From Fimenecus sp045594645 (GTDB lineage Bacteria; Bacillota; Clostridia; Oscillospirales; Acutalibacteraceae): a stretch of DNA of 64,000 bases. Under the pieces are notes generated by a model that was not told where the DNA came from, made no database searches, and was given only the letters and a program-made list of their open reading frames with translations. The position numbers and the translations under genes are program-made. Below, piece by piece: positions 8,151 to 17,384 of the stretch. Where the stretch lies: NCBI GenBank assembly GCA_045594645.1, contig JAZNYY010000043.1, positions 1-64,000 on the forward strand, read 5' to 3'. The stretch's first letter is position 1, and each line of letters begins with the position of its first letter.

Positions 8151-9605
8151 ATGAATGAATTATTTTTAATTATTCCTGTTTTTCTGCCAATAATTTCAGG
8201 AGCAATACTATATTTTATCCCCTTTAAAAATCAAAGGCAGAGAAACACTTATGTTATATCAACCTTGCTTGTATCTGCTGTTGCGGTGTGGCTTTCGGCA
8301 TTTTTGGTGCCCGAGAAGACTTTTACTCTTCTTCACTTTACTGATGACCTCACATTCTCATTAAGACTTGACGGTGCGGGTAAAATATTCTCTTGCCTTT
8401 CGGCAACACTCTGGCCTATCACCGCAGTTTATGCTTTTGATTATATGAAGCACGAGGAACACCACCAAATGTTCTATTGCTTCTTTGTAATGGCATTCGG
8501 TACAACAATGGGTATTGCAATGGCTGAAAACATACTCACAATGTATCTTTTCTATGAAATGCTCACTCTCACCACAATTCCCCTTGTTGCTCACGGTATG
8601 ACCAAAAAGCATAACAGAGCTGCAAGAAAATATATGACATATTCAATCGGCGGTGCGGCATTTGCCTTTGCGGGAGTAATATTTCTTATAATCAACGGTG
8701 CAGGCACATTTCGTCTTGGCGGAAATCTTATTACTGTTGAAAATGAAACTCTCGCCCTTGTGCTTTATCTTTTAGCATTTATGGGCTTTGGTGTTAAAGC
8801 TGCCATTTCCCCTTTGCACCGTTGGTTACCCACGGCGTCGGTTGCTCCCACTCCCGTTACCGCGCTTCTTCACGCGGTTGCAGTTGTTAAGGCAGGTGCA
8901 TTCGCACTAATTCGTCTTACTTATTACGCTTATGGCACAGAATTTTTAAAGGGCAGTTGGGTGCAATATGCAGTAATGGCATTGTCAATTTTCACAATCC
9001 TTTACGGCTCAGTAAATGCACTTCGACAGAAGCATTTCAAACGCCGACTCGCCTATTCAACGGTTTCAAACCTTTCATATATCGTCTTTGCAACCACGCT
9101 TATGACACCCGCGGGGCTTATTGCCGCATTCTGTCACTTGATTTTCCATTCTGTAATCAAAATCGGGGCTTTCTTCGCGGCGGGCTCGGTGCTTCACAAC
9201 AGTGAGCGCGAATATGTGCCTCAGCTTGAGGGAATAGGCAAAAAAATGCCTTGGACCTTCGGTTTTTTCACCGTTTCGGCATTGGCTCTTACGGGCATTC
9301 CCCCATTTTGCGGATTTTTCAGTAAATGGTATATTTCAACCGCCGCCCTTGAAACCGCAGGCGTGCTTGAAATTATCGGCGTTGTGGTATTGCTTATTTC
9401 TGCATTGCTCACAGCAATTTATATGCTCTCACCAATCGTCAAGGCATTCTTCCCCCGCGAAAATGCTGAAATCGAACTTGAAAATGTTCACGAAGCAAAG
9501 CCTGCAATGCTTGTTCCGATGGGAATTTGCGTTGTGCTTTGCATTCTGCTGGGAATATTCGTTAACATTCCCGTTGCACTCATCGGGGAGGTGCTTGGAT
9601 TATGA
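8151..9605 (+). CDS. Antiporter-like subunit 3 (NuoM/MrpD family)
   Basis: This 484-residue polytopic protein is parallel to subunit 2: YLFYEMLTLTTIPLVAHG in helix 5, FGVKAAISPLHRWLPTASVAPTPVTA in the helix 7-8 region, and KRRLAYSTVSNLSYI farther on. The conserved lysine (GVKAA) and the histidine of the broken helix are retained, so it looks functional. The start follows AGAGGTAG after a 12-base gap. It ends with TGA overlapping the ATG of the next gene. It probably arose by duplication of the neighbouring subunit. Confidence 0.9.
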   Translation: MNELFLIIPVFLPIISGAILYFIPFKNQRQRNTYVISTLLVSAVAVWLSAFLVPEKTFTLLHFTDDLTFSLRLDGAGKIFSCLSATLWPITAVYAFDYMKHEEHHQMFYCFFVMAFGTTMGIAMAENILTMYLFYEMLTLTTIPLVAHGMTKKHNRAARKYMTYSIGGAAFAFAGVIFLIINGAGTFRLGGNLITVENETLALVLYLLAFMGFGVKAAISPLHRWLPTASVAPTPVTALLHAVAVVKAGAFALIRLTYYAYGTEFLKGSWVQYAVMALSIFTILYGSVNALRQKHFKRRLAYSTVSNLSYIVFATTLMTPAGLIAAFCHLIFHSVIKIGAFFAAGSVLHNSEREYVPQLEGIGKKMPWTFGFFTVSALALTGIPPFCGFFSKWYISTAALETAGVLEIIGVVVLLISALLTAIYMLSPIVKAFFPRENAEIELENVHEAKPAMLVPMGICVVLCILLGIFVNIPVALIGEVLGL

Positions 9606-11647
9606 GTATTTTAACAAGTCTTTGCGTATTCTTCCCCGTGCTTGCCGCAATTGTGGCTTATCCGCTGAATAAAAAGAGCAAAAAAATATGTGACGCAGTT
9701 GTTATCATTTCAACCCTTGCAGTTCTTGTATCAGCGGGAATTATGGCTTTTATAGGTGACGAAAATACCGTTTCAATACTCTCAATGAACTTTCAGCAAA
9801 GCGGTTTTCAATGTGTTTACGCAGTAGTTACCGCATTTATGTGGTTTTGCGCAGCACTTCTCTCACCGCAATATTTCAAAGGTCACCACAATATCGGCAG
9901 ATATTATTTCTTCTTCCTTTTAACTCTCGGTGCGACAATGGGCGTGTTCTTATCTGCCGACCTTATTACAACCTTTATCTTCTTTGAGATTATGTCCTTT
10001 GCCTCATATATGTGGGTTGTTCATGAGCAGGATAAAGAGGCTATGGCAGCGGGTAAAACCTACTTGACCATTGCGGTACTTGGCGGTATGGTCTTACTTA
10101 TGGGACTTTTTCTCCTATACAGCATTACAGGAACTCTTGTAATTTCAGAGCTTTATGACGCAGTAGTTAAAGCAGGCAGCAGCACCAAGCTTTATGTCGC
10201 GGTATTCTGTATGCTTTTCGGCTTCGGTGCAAAAGCGGGTCTTTTCCCAATGCATATATGGTTGCCAAAGGCTCACCCCGTAGCCCCCGCCCCTGCAAGC
10301 GCACTTCTTTCAGGTGTGCTCACAAAATCGGGTATTTTCGGAATGCTTATTATCACCGCAAATATTATGCGTGGTGACAAGCTGTGGGGCTACACAATAC
10401 TCATACTCGGTGCAATCACAATGGTGCTTGGTGCAGTTATTGCAGTGTTCTCAACTAATCTTAAAAGGACTCTCGCCTGCTCTTCACTTTCACAGATTGG
10501 CTTTATTACAGTAGGTGTGTCAATGCTTTGTCTTTTAGGCGAAGAAAATGCCCTCGCCGCCAACGGAACTGTACTTTATATGCTCAACCACTCAATTGTG
10601 AAATTGACACTTTTCCTTTGCGCAGGCGCAATTTACGCGGGTGCACACACTCTTGACATAAACAAGCTCAAGGGATATGGCAGAAACAAGCCTGAGATAT
10701 TAGTTCCGTTCCTTTTTGGTGCTTGCAGTCTTGCGGGTATTCCGGGCTTTGCAGGTTATCTTTCAAAAACGCTTGTACACGAGGCAATTGTGGAATATGC
10801 TCATCACGGTGGCATAATTATCACTGTAATCGAATGGTTGTTCCTTTTCTCAGGCGGACTTACTGTAGCATATGTGCTCAAGCTTTTTGTCACAATCTTT
10901 GTTCAGAAGCCCACAGACGAAACTCCCGTTGCTCACGGCAAAACCTCACTATTAAGTGCTTTGTCACTTGTTCTCTCATCAGTAATGTTACTCGTGGTAG
11001 GTGTGCTACCCCACACACTTGCAGAAAAGATTTCGGGTGTTATGCTACCCTTTGTTGACGGTCACGAGGGTCATCATCAGGTTGAATATTTCTCACTTGT
11101 AAATCTTAAGGGAATATTCATTTCACTCGGCATAGGTATTGCAGTTTATCTGCTTGTAATCTGCAAGGGACTTATGAGAAATGAAAACGGCAAAAAGGTT
11201 CATTACAACCCACTTACCGACAAATTCTCACTTGAAAACAATATTTATCTTCCGCTTTCAAATACAGTTATTACCGTAACGGGTGCAATCTGCAGTTTCT
11301 TTGACAAGCTTCCCGAAGCTCTTATAAATGCGGGAATGGTAGTTCTTACGGTAATACTTCGTGCTTGCTGTGATATTACTGATATTATTCTTCTTGTTCT
11401 TGACAGAACCGTATTTAAAATGGCAAAAGAGCCCACAGAGCCCCACGAAAGAAGATACGCTTATGCTGTTGGCTCAATTTACGGCAGACTCACAAGGAAG
11501 GGCAAAGAGGTGCAGGCAGAACGCTTTGTGAGAGCCTCTGAAACCATTGACAAGACAACAACAAGACTTTCAAAGAATTTCTCGTTTGCCTTGTTTATGA
11601 CCTGCCTCGGTATCACCATAATTCTGTTGTTCCTCATATTAAAATAA
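9602..11647 (+). CDS. Large antiporter-like subunit 4 (NuoL/MrpA/MbhH-like)
   Basis: At 681 residues this is the largest antiporter-like subunit of the operon. Its core has FIFFEIMSFASYMWVVHE (helix 5 glutamate) and FGAKAGLFPMHIWLPKAHPVAPAPASA (helix 7 and broken helix). A C-terminal extension of about 200 residues carries further helices and a basic linker, reminiscent of the lateral helix extension of NuoL/MrpA, but the DUF4040 and MbhE parts usually fused to MrpA are encoded separately upstream. No hydrogenase or NuoB/C/D-type gene follows, so I see a stand-alone cation-translocating complex. Confidence 0.9.
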   Translation: MSILTSLCVFFPVLAAIVAYPLNKKSKKICDAVVIISTLAVLVSAGIMAFIGDENTVSILSMNFQQSGFQCVYAVVTAFMWFCAALLSPQYFKGHHNIGRYYFFFLLTLGATMGVFLSADLITTFIFFEIMSFASYMWVVHEQDKEAMAAGKTYLTIAVLGGMVLLMGLFLLYSITGTLVISELYDAVVKAGSSTKLYVAVFCMLFGFGAKAGLFPMHIWLPKAHPVAPAPASALLSGVLTKSGIFGMLIITANIMRGDKLWGYTILILGAITMVLGAVIAVFSTNLKRTLACSSLSQIGFITVGVSMLCLLGEENALAANGTVLYMLNHSIVKLTLFLCAGAIYAGAHTLDINKLKGYGRNKPEILVPFLFGACSLAGIPGFAGYLSKTLVHEAIVEYAHHGGIIITVIEWLFLFSGGLTVAYVLKLFVTIFVQKPTDETPVAHGKTSLLSALSLVLSSVMLLVVGVLPHTLAEKISGVMLPFVDGHEGHHQVEYFSLVNLKGIFISLGIGIAVYLLVICKGLMRNENGKKVHYNPLTDKFSLENNIYLPLSNTVITVTGAICSFFDKLPEALINAGMVVLTVILRACCDITDIILLVLDRTVFKMAKEPTEPHERRYAYAVGSIYGRLTRKGKEVQAERFVRASETIDKTTTRLSKNFSFALFMTCLGITIILLFLILK

Positions 11648-11693
11648 GAATAAAAAAGATTTTAAATCCATATTTTATTACGGGGTGATAAAT

Positions 11694-12167
11694 ATGGATA
11701 AAAGCAAGTGGAAAACCTATGGTCTTGCAATTCTGTTGACTGAAATAGTCGGCGGAATTGCAGGACTTTTTACATCAATGGGAATGGATGAATATAAGTT
11801 GGCAGAAAAACCGCCTTTGACTCCGCCCGCAATTGTATTCCCGATTGTGTGGACAATTCTCTATGCCTTAATGGGCATAGGTGTAGCACGAATTTGGCTT
11901 GCGCCCGCAACAAAAGAGCGAAATCACGGGCTTATAATTTATGCCGTGCAATTGTTCTTTAATTTCTTTTGGAGTATTATTTTCTTCAATTTACAGGCTT
12001 ACGGCTTTGCATTTTTCTGGCTTATAGCATTGTGGGCACTTATACTCGGTATGATAATTATTTTCAACAAAACCGACCGCCTTGCCGCCATTTTGCAAAT
12101 ACCCTATTTAATATGGGTAACCTTTGCGGGATATTTAAATCTTATGGTGTGGTTGTTGAACAGATAA
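11694..12167 (+). CDS. tspO: TspO/MBR family membrane protein
   Basis: This 157-residue protein has five predicted helices and TspO-family features: KPPLTPPAIVFPIVWTILYALMG near residues 36-58 and the aromatic NFFWSIIFF segment near 90. TspO proteins bind porphyrins or sterol-like ligands; their bacterial role is not settled. I chose the ATG at 11694 with GGGGTG just upstream over an earlier GTG at 11685. The gene follows the antiporter operon after 46 bases with no terminator between, so it may be co-transcribed. Confidence 0.9.
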   Translation: MDKSKWKTYGLAILLTEIVGGIAGLFTSMGMDEYKLAEKPPLTPPAIVFPIVWTILYALMGIGVARIWLAPATKERNHGLIIYAVQLFFNFFWSIIFFNLQAYGFAFFWLIALWALILGMIIIFNKTDRLAAILQIPYLIWVTFAGYLNLMVWLLNR

Positions 12168-12196
12168 CGAATCCCTCCACCGCCTGCAGCGGTCTC

Positions 12197-12223
12197 CCTC
12201 CCAATGACCTTGGGAGGTTTTTT
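12197..12223 (+). terminator. Rho-independent terminator after tspO
   Basis: CCTCCCAA (12197-12204) and TTGGGAGG (12210-12217) form a perfect 8-bp stem with a five-base loop, followed by six T (12218-12223). Confidence 0.9.
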
Positions 12224-12228
12224 GTTTG

Positions 12229-12257
12229 TTGTATTTTTATTTTATCTGTGCTACAAT
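12229..12257 (+). promoter_or_regulatory. Probable promoter of the MFS gene
   Basis: TTGTAT (12229-12234) and TACAAT (12252-12257) are 17 bases apart, immediately after the tspO terminator and 25 bases before the MFS start codon. Confidence 0.6.
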
Positions 12258-12281
12258 ATTTGGTATAAAGGGGGACGCTTT

Positions 12282-13718
12282 ATGAAAACAAAAACTTTAA
12301 GCCCTGAAAAGCTCGAAAAAAAACAGCTTCGCAAGGCAAAAGAGCTTAAGTATTGGGAAAGGCAAAAAGCAAGGCCAAAAAGCAAGACATATTTCTGGTA
12401 TCTTGTGCTTATTATTGCACTGATTTATGCCGTTGACGAAATTGCATCCCAAATAAATTCACTTATGCAAACTGAAATCGCCAACGAATTTTTCAAAAGC
12501 GAAAGTGCAGTTACAATTCTCAATCTTTTGAATGTTGTTGCAATACCATTTCAGATTTTAGGTATTCTTTACAGACCGCTCGCCGACCGTTTCGGCAGAA
12601 AAACCTTTCTTATTATAAACACCTTTGGAATGGCACTTGCATTGTTTGTTATCTTCCTTTCAGGCAATGTGATAATGTACTTTATCGGGGCTTGTATGAT
12701 ATTGTTTTTCGTGCCCCACGATATGCATGTTGTGTATATTATGGAAACTGCGCCAAGCAAAAGCCGTGCTATTACATATTCAGTAGTTAAATTCTTTGCT
12801 AATATGGCAGTAATGCTTGTACCGCTTCTTCGTAACTGGTTAATGGAAAATGCAGGTCAATGGCGCAGAGTATATATGATTCCTGCAATAGTTGGTATTG
12901 TTGTCAGCCTTGTGGCACTTCTTTGTGCAAGAGAAACTGACGCGTTTATTGAATCCCGTATCCGATACCTCAAAATGACTGAAGAAGAATTACAAGCAGA
13001 AGAGGCGAAGAAAAAAGCACAAAATTCACAAGGCGGACTTATTGATGCACTTAAATTCGGTATGTCGCACAAACAGCTTCGCTGGGTATTCATTTGTTTT
13101 GCTCTTGCAGGTATCGGCGTTATAGGCAGTATGAATTATCAAGCTATTCTTACTCACGGTTATGCACAGAGTATTTATGGCGGTAATACAAAAGAATTTT
13201 TGGACCTTGTAAGTGTTAATCAAGTCAGCCAAGCACTCACCTTATACCCCATCGGTATGGCTCTTTCACAGGTGATTATGGGCTTTATATCTGACAAAAA
13301 AGGCAGAAAAGCAGCCGCAATTACCGTTGCTGCAAACTGTGTTGTATGCTTTGTTGCATTTACACTTGGCGCAAAGATGAACTTTAACCCTTATGTTGTA
13401 GGCTTTCTTTGCGGTGCATTTGTAGGCAGTTATTATTCAACAAATGATGTGCTTATTATGATGGCAAGCGAATCGGCACCGACAAATCTTCGCTCATCTG
13501 CCACATCGGCACAAACGGTTGTGGGCTTTGTAGGATATGCCATAGGCTTTATTATTAACACTATTCTCGCGTTAATTTTTGGCGATGGTATAATCGGCAC
13601 AGTTGCACTTTGTCTTCTCGTACCAAGCTTTGTAATCACACTTGTTGCCCTTGTCAAGAAAACTCACGATACAAAAGGCATTGACCTTGACACAGTTACG
13701 GGCACGGAGTGGGATTAA
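12282..13718 (+). CDS. Major facilitator superfamily transporter
   Basis: This 478-residue protein has about 12 helices and a basic N-terminal tail. MFS motif A appears in the first half as RPLADRFGRKTF and again between helices 8 and 9 as GFISDKKGRKAAA, so the two-fold repeat is intact. The substrate cannot be told from the sequence. I start at ATG 12282, preceded by AAGGGGG and after its own promoter; a longer frame beginning at 12204 would run through the preceding terminator. It converges on galT and shares a terminator with it. Confidence 0.88.
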   Translation: MKTKTLSPEKLEKKQLRKAKELKYWERQKARPKSKTYFWYLVLIIALIYAVDEIASQINSLMQTEIANEFFKSESAVTILNLLNVVAIPFQILGILYRPLADRFGRKTFLIINTFGMALALFVIFLSGNVIMYFIGACMILFFVPHDMHVVYIMETAPSKSRAITYSVVKFFANMAVMLVPLLRNWLMENAGQWRRVYMIPAIVGIVVSLVALLCARETDAFIESRIRYLKMTEEELQAEEAKKKAQNSQGGLIDALKFGMSHKQLRWVFICFALAGIGVIGSMNYQAILTHGYAQSIYGGNTKEFLDLVSVNQVSQALTLYPIGMALSQVIMGFISDKKGRKAAAITVAANCVVCFVAFTLGAKMNFNPYVVGFLCGAFVGSYYSTNDVLIMMASESAPTNLRSSATSAQTVVGFVGYAIGFIINTILALIFGDGIIGTVALCLLVPSFVITLVALVKKTHDTKGIDLDTVTGTEWD

Positions 13719-13741
13719 TAAACACCAATTGAATTGATAAC

Positions 13742-13776
13742 AAAAAAAGCCTCCCTCTGACGAGGGAGGCTTTTTT
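13742..13776. terminator. Bidirectional terminator between MFS gene and galT
   Basis: GCCTCCCTC (13749-13757) and GAGGGAGGC (13762-13770) form a 9-bp stem with loop TGAC. Seven A precede it and six T follow it, so it can end transcription from both strands. Confidence 0.93.
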
Positions 13777-15271
13777 ATTTTACGCTATTCAAGAATTTTC
13801 TAAACTGTGCTCTGCCTTCTTCTGTTCTGTCGAACACACCGCATTGACCGAGAATTGCTGTAAATACAAGTCCGATTTCGTCGCGGAGGATTTTATCGCA
13901 GTTATCTGCATTGATATCGCTATAATTATTCTTAATCATTTCTGCCCATTCAGCGTGCTTTGCAATTCGCTCGTCTGCCGTAATATCCTTATTCTCGAGA
14001 ATGGCATCACGAAGAAGTGCCATTTCTGTTTTAAGACGAGCAGGAAGAACTGCAAGTCCCATAACCTCAATAAGACCGATATTTTCTTTCTTGATATGGT
14101 GATGCTCGGGGTGTGGGTGATAAAAGCCGTCGGGATATTCTTTAGTAGTGATATTGTTACGAAGCACTAAATCAAGCTCATAGTGACCGTCGGTATAACG
14201 GGCAATTGGTGTGATTGTGTTGTGAATTTCGCCGTCGGTTACTGCATAGATAAATGCATCTTCGTCGGTGTAACCACGCCAAGTTGCAAGGATTTTGCCC
14301 GCAAGAGTGCAAATTCTGTCAGTATCCTGCCCCTGAAGTCTGATAACGCTCATTGGCCATTTTACGATACCCGCTTTGACATCCTCAAATCCCTCAAATG
14401 CGAACTCCTCTTCATACTGAGCCTTTGCCATTGCAAATGTGTAATTACCGCCCTGAAAATGCTCGTGAGTGAGAATTGAACCGCCTGCAATTGGCAAGTC
14501 AGAGTTTGAGCCCAAGAAATAATGGGGGAATTTTTTAACAAAGTCGAAAAGTCTTCTGAATTTGTGTTCAGAAATCTTCATTGGTGTGTGTGCCTCGTCA
14601 AACACGATACAATGCTCGTTGTAATAAACATATGGTGAATACTGAAGATAAGCGTTTACACCGTCAAGGCAGATTGGAATTATACGATGGCTCTGGCGTG
14701 CAGGATGATTAACGCGACCTGCATAGCCCTCGTTTTCTTTACAGAGCATACAAGTAGGATATGAGCTTTGCTCCATTTTTGTTGCCGCCGCAATAGCCTT
14801 GGGGTCTTTTTCGGGCTTGGCAAGGTTGATTGTAATGTCAACATCACCAAATTCTGTATGAGTAATCCACTTAACATCATTCTTAATTCTGTATTCGCGG
14901 ATATAGTCGCTCTTGAGAGCAAGGTTATAGTAATAATCAGTTGCGTCTTTGGGTGACTTTTCATATTCTGCGTGGAATTTTTTGATTACCTCTGATGGAC
15001 GAGGTGTAATGGCACCCATAACCTTTGTATCAAATAAATCTTTATATACAACAGAATCCTCGCAAAGCCCCTTTTCAACGGCATAATCGAGAATAACTTT
15101 GAGCATTGCTTCAAGCTCTGCGGTTTCATTTATTTCTACCTCGGCAGGAATGCTATCCATAGCGAGAATTTCAAGAATTCTGTTCACAGCCCAGATTTCA
15201 TCTTCTTTTTCAATTAATTCTTCTCTTATTGCATAAGCCACAAGAGATTTGATTGCCTCATAAATATTCAT
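13775..15271 (-). CDS. galT: UDP-glucose--hexose-1-phosphate uridylyltransferase, class II
   Basis: This 498-residue enzyme is the long Firmicutes-type GalT (class II), distinct from the ~350-residue E. coli type. It exchanges UMP between UDP-glucose and galactose-1-phosphate in the Leloir pathway. Visible family signs are PTCMLCKENEGYAGRVNHPARQ, the THEHFQGG block near residue 275 and a terminal HPHPEHHHIKKENIG. No galK or galE is adjacent, so it stands alone behind its own promoter. The start at 15271 is supported by GGAGG upstream. Confidence 0.94.
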   Translation of the reverse strand: MNIYEAIKSLVAYAIREELIEKEDEIWAVNRILEILAMDSIPAEVEINETAELEAMLKVILDYAVEKGLCEDSVVYKDLFDTKVMGAITPRPSEVIKKFHAEYEKSPKDATDYYYNLALKSDYIREYRIKNDVKWITHTEFGDVDITINLAKPEKDPKAIAAATKMEQSSYPTCMLCKENEGYAGRVNHPARQSHRIIPICLDGVNAYLQYSPYVYYNEHCIVFDEAHTPMKISEHKFRRLFDFVKKFPHYFLGSNSDLPIAGGSILTHEHFQGGNYTFAMAKAQYEEEFAFEGFEDVKAGIVKWPMSVIRLQGQDTDRICTLAGKILATWRGYTDEDAFIYAVTDGEIHNTITPIARYTDGHYELDLVLRNNITTKEYPDGFYHPHPEHHHIKKENIGLIEVMGLAVLPARLKTEMALLRDAILENKDITADERIAKHAEWAEMIKNNYSDINADNCDKILRDEIGLVFTAILGQCGVFDRTEEGRAQFRKFLNSVK

Positions 15272-15300
15272 AGAAAAACCTCCGAAATTGGTCTATTATA

Positions 15301-15329
15301 ATTATATTTATATTCGGCTTTATTTTCAA
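15301..15329 (-). promoter_or_regulatory. Promoter of galT
   Basis: On the minus strand TTGAAA (15329-15324) and TATAAT (15306-15301) are 17 bases apart, about 30 bases before the galT ATG. Confidence 0.7.
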
Positions 15330-15369
15330 GATGTTTTGAAGAAAAATTTAATACAATATCAAAAATAGA

Positions 15370-15530
15370 CTTCCCCCGCCGAGGGGAAGGTGGCACGAGC
15401 AACGCGAGTGACGGAAGGGGGGGGATTTAAAACCGCTTTGTCTCTTCGTGACAGCTATCCTTTTAGGGGAGATGAGTCCCCCCTCAGTCATTTTCTGCGA
15501 AAATGACAGCTCCCCCTCAAGGGTGGAGCC
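15370..15530. repeat. Palindromic repeat element, copy A (divergent)
   Basis: A 161-base element of nested hairpins fills much of the 310-base gap between galT and the hydrolase. It begins with CTTCCCC...GGGGAAG (15370-15389), contains GTCATTTTC-TGC-GAAAATGAC (15487-15507) followed by AGCT, and ends with an imperfect CTCCCCCT...GGGTGGAG hairpin (15510-15530). The layout matches the elements at 41929-42051 and 62095-62226, though the inner sequence differs. Confidence 0.75.
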
Positions 15531-15531
15531 C

Positions 15532-15560
15532 AAGAAAAACGGCGGAGACTATGCCCCGCC
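15532..15560 (-). terminator. Terminator of the secreted hydrolase gene
   Basis: On the minus strand GGCGG...CCGCC (15560-15541) is followed by GTTTTTCTT, a moderate intrinsic terminator 21 bases after the stop codon. Confidence 0.65.
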
Positions 15561-15581
15561 ATACCGTTACATTACTTAATT

Positions 15582-17318
15582 TTATTCTTCAATTCTTCTT
15601 TTGAAAATTACAAGCATTGATACTGCCAATGCCACAACTGCGACAAATACAAAGGGAATGAAATAATATGAAGAATTTGTATTTGGTATTTCTTCATTCG
15701 GTGCATTCTGCGAGCCGTTGTTTTCTTCGTTATCCTCGTTGTTTGTGTTATTGCCGTCATTGTTTTCGGTGTCGGTGTTTTCACCATCACCGCCAATTTC
15801 TGTACCTTCGTTTTCATCGGGATTTGGAGTTACTGTACCTTCGTCCTCGTTACCCGAATTGTCCTCTTCGCCACCGTCAAAGGTCATAAGCATTGGAACT
15901 TCTGTATCATAATACATAAACTGCGGGTAAGCTTCATTACTCTCAACTGTATACTGCTCGTCTGCAGTTAAAAGCCACACATAAAAATTGCCCGTGCCGT
16001 CATCTGTTCTGTATGAAATGTGACCTAAATTCTTAATAAACCAAGTCTGCATTGGTGCTTGACAAGTTGACGCGTCAATTACATTGTCGGGCGAAATCAT
16101 ATTTTTGTCGGTATAATCTGCCTGAACATAATCATCGCCGAGAGTTTCGCCCATTTCAGCAACAGTTGCAAATCCGCTTGTGTTGTAGGTTTCAATTACG
16201 CCGTCGCTATTCCACTTTGCTGATGGAGTTACGGGCGCAATATATCTGTTATAGTTTGAAACATTGAAATAATTTACATCTTCGCTTGCAACCATTTCGT
16301 CAACTCTTGCATCTGTTCCGCTTGCAACCACATCATAGTATGAAGAAACAAAATTCTTTAAATTGTCCCCCGCATTACCAAGCATATAGTCCATTGCTTC
16401 AAGATAATTGTATTCGGGAAGCAAGCACCAGAATGACGGAATATAAGCGAAAATGGGGATAAGGACTTCTGCATACAGTCTGTCGCCCGCCATAGCAAAA
16501 ATATCATTTGCCATATGTGCTAACTGTTCAAATATAGGAAGATATGCTAAAAGTGACTCATACTCTGCGTTACCGCGGATACTCTGTGAAATAAGTCGAG
16601 CGAGTGCATCGCCGTCGATTTCGGGGTTACCCGTGAACAACTGACCAAGCATTTCGAGTCCGTTGAATGCAGAGTTTGACATTACAACCGTTTCAACATC
16701 GTCATAGCCATAAATTGCGAGATATGTATTGGTAATTGAGCCACCCATACTCTCGGCGCAAAGAGCAACCTTATCGTGACCCGACTTCTCTTTTACAGTT
16801 TGAATGAAATCATTAAGGTCATCGGCAATATCAAAGGGGTTTCCCGTCCAATCGTAAACAAAAAGATATGAGTGATTTTCACCCAATTCTTCATAAAGCA
16901 TAAAGGCAAGAGTTTCTTCACTGCCCATATCTTCAAAATCCATATATGCTTCAACGGGCTCATTTGAACAATCAACCGTTACCTCGCTGTCGCGGTTCAT
17001 ATCATTATCATAAGCTACGGGTCCGAAAATTGAATTTACCGCATTTGAAACTGCAGCAACAAAAGCGTCAATATTCTGTGTCAGCAAGAAATCTGCAAGC
17101 TTTGGAATTTCGGGCAGAATACCGTTGATAATATTATCAGTTGAGAAAATCACATTGCCGTTTTCGTCATAAAGAGTTTCACCGATTCCGCGCACCTGAA
17201 CTACGGGTGTATTACCGCAGTCGCAGGTGTCAACCGCTAAAGCAGGCACAAGCATCGCAAAAACCAATGAAAGTGAAAGAATTACGCTTAATAATGTTTT
17301 TAAAAATCCCTTTTTCAT
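15582..17318 (-). CDS. Secreted, wall-anchored alpha/beta-hydrolase-like protein
   Basis: This 578-residue protein has a signal peptide (residues 1-28, ending VPALA), an extracellular domain with the nucleophile elbow CAESMGGS near residue 200, an acidic Asp/Glu/Asn-rich linker from about 470 to 543, then IPNTN, a hydrophobic helix and a KRR tail. The last three parts look like a sortase sorting signal of non-canonical sequence; a plain membrane anchor is the alternative. The fold suggests a lipase/esterase, but the substrate is unknown. The ATG at 17318 is chosen because GGAGG precedes it and the signal peptide then starts the protein. It is a single-gene transcript with its own terminator. 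Confidence 0.72.
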   Translation of the reverse strand: MKKGFLKTLLSVILSLSLVFAMLVPALAVDTCDCGNTPVVQVRGIGETLYDENGNVIFSTDNIINGILPEIPKLADFLLTQNIDAFVAAVSNAVNSIFGPVAYDNDMNRDSEVTVDCSNEPVEAYMDFEDMGSEETLAFMLYEELGENHSYLFVYDWTGNPFDIADDLNDFIQTVKEKSGHDKVALCAESMGGSITNTYLAIYGYDDVETVVMSNSAFNGLEMLGQLFTGNPEIDGDALARLISQSIRGNAEYESLLAYLPIFEQLAHMANDIFAMAGDRLYAEVLIPIFAYIPSFWCLLPEYNYLEAMDYMLGNAGDNLKNFVSSYYDVVASGTDARVDEMVASEDVNYFNVSNYNRYIAPVTPSAKWNSDGVIETYNTSGFATVAEMGETLGDDYVQADYTDKNMISPDNVIDASTCQAPMQTWFIKNLGHISYRTDDGTGNFYVWLLTADEQYTVESNEAYPQFMYYDTEVPMLMTFDGGEEDNSGNEDEGTVTPNPDENEGTEIGGDGENTDTENNDGNNTNNEDNEENNGSQNAPNEEIPNTNSSYYFIPFVFVAVVALAVSMLVIFKRRIEE

Positions 17319-17384
17319 AAAAACATCCTCCAACTTATTAGATATTTTCATTGTATCACAAGGATTTTTACTTTGCAATGCTTT

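Noticed and set aside
2456..11647. A membrane-bound hydrogenase (Mbh/Ech) operon
   Set aside because: No large or small hydrogenase subunit, NuoB/C/D-like gene or maturation gene is present within the operon.
12204..12281. An upstream start for the MFS gene at 12204
   Set aside because: It would translate through the tspO terminator and the gene's own promoter; ATG 12282 has a good ribosome binding site.
15348..15533. A small open frame across the repeat between galT and the hydrolase
   Set aside because: It is explained by the palindromic repeat, has no ribosome binding site and no recognisable protein features.
17319..17378. A longer N-terminus of the secreted hydrolase
   Set aside because: It would put 20 polar residues before the signal peptide, and GGAGG lies directly before ATG 17318.
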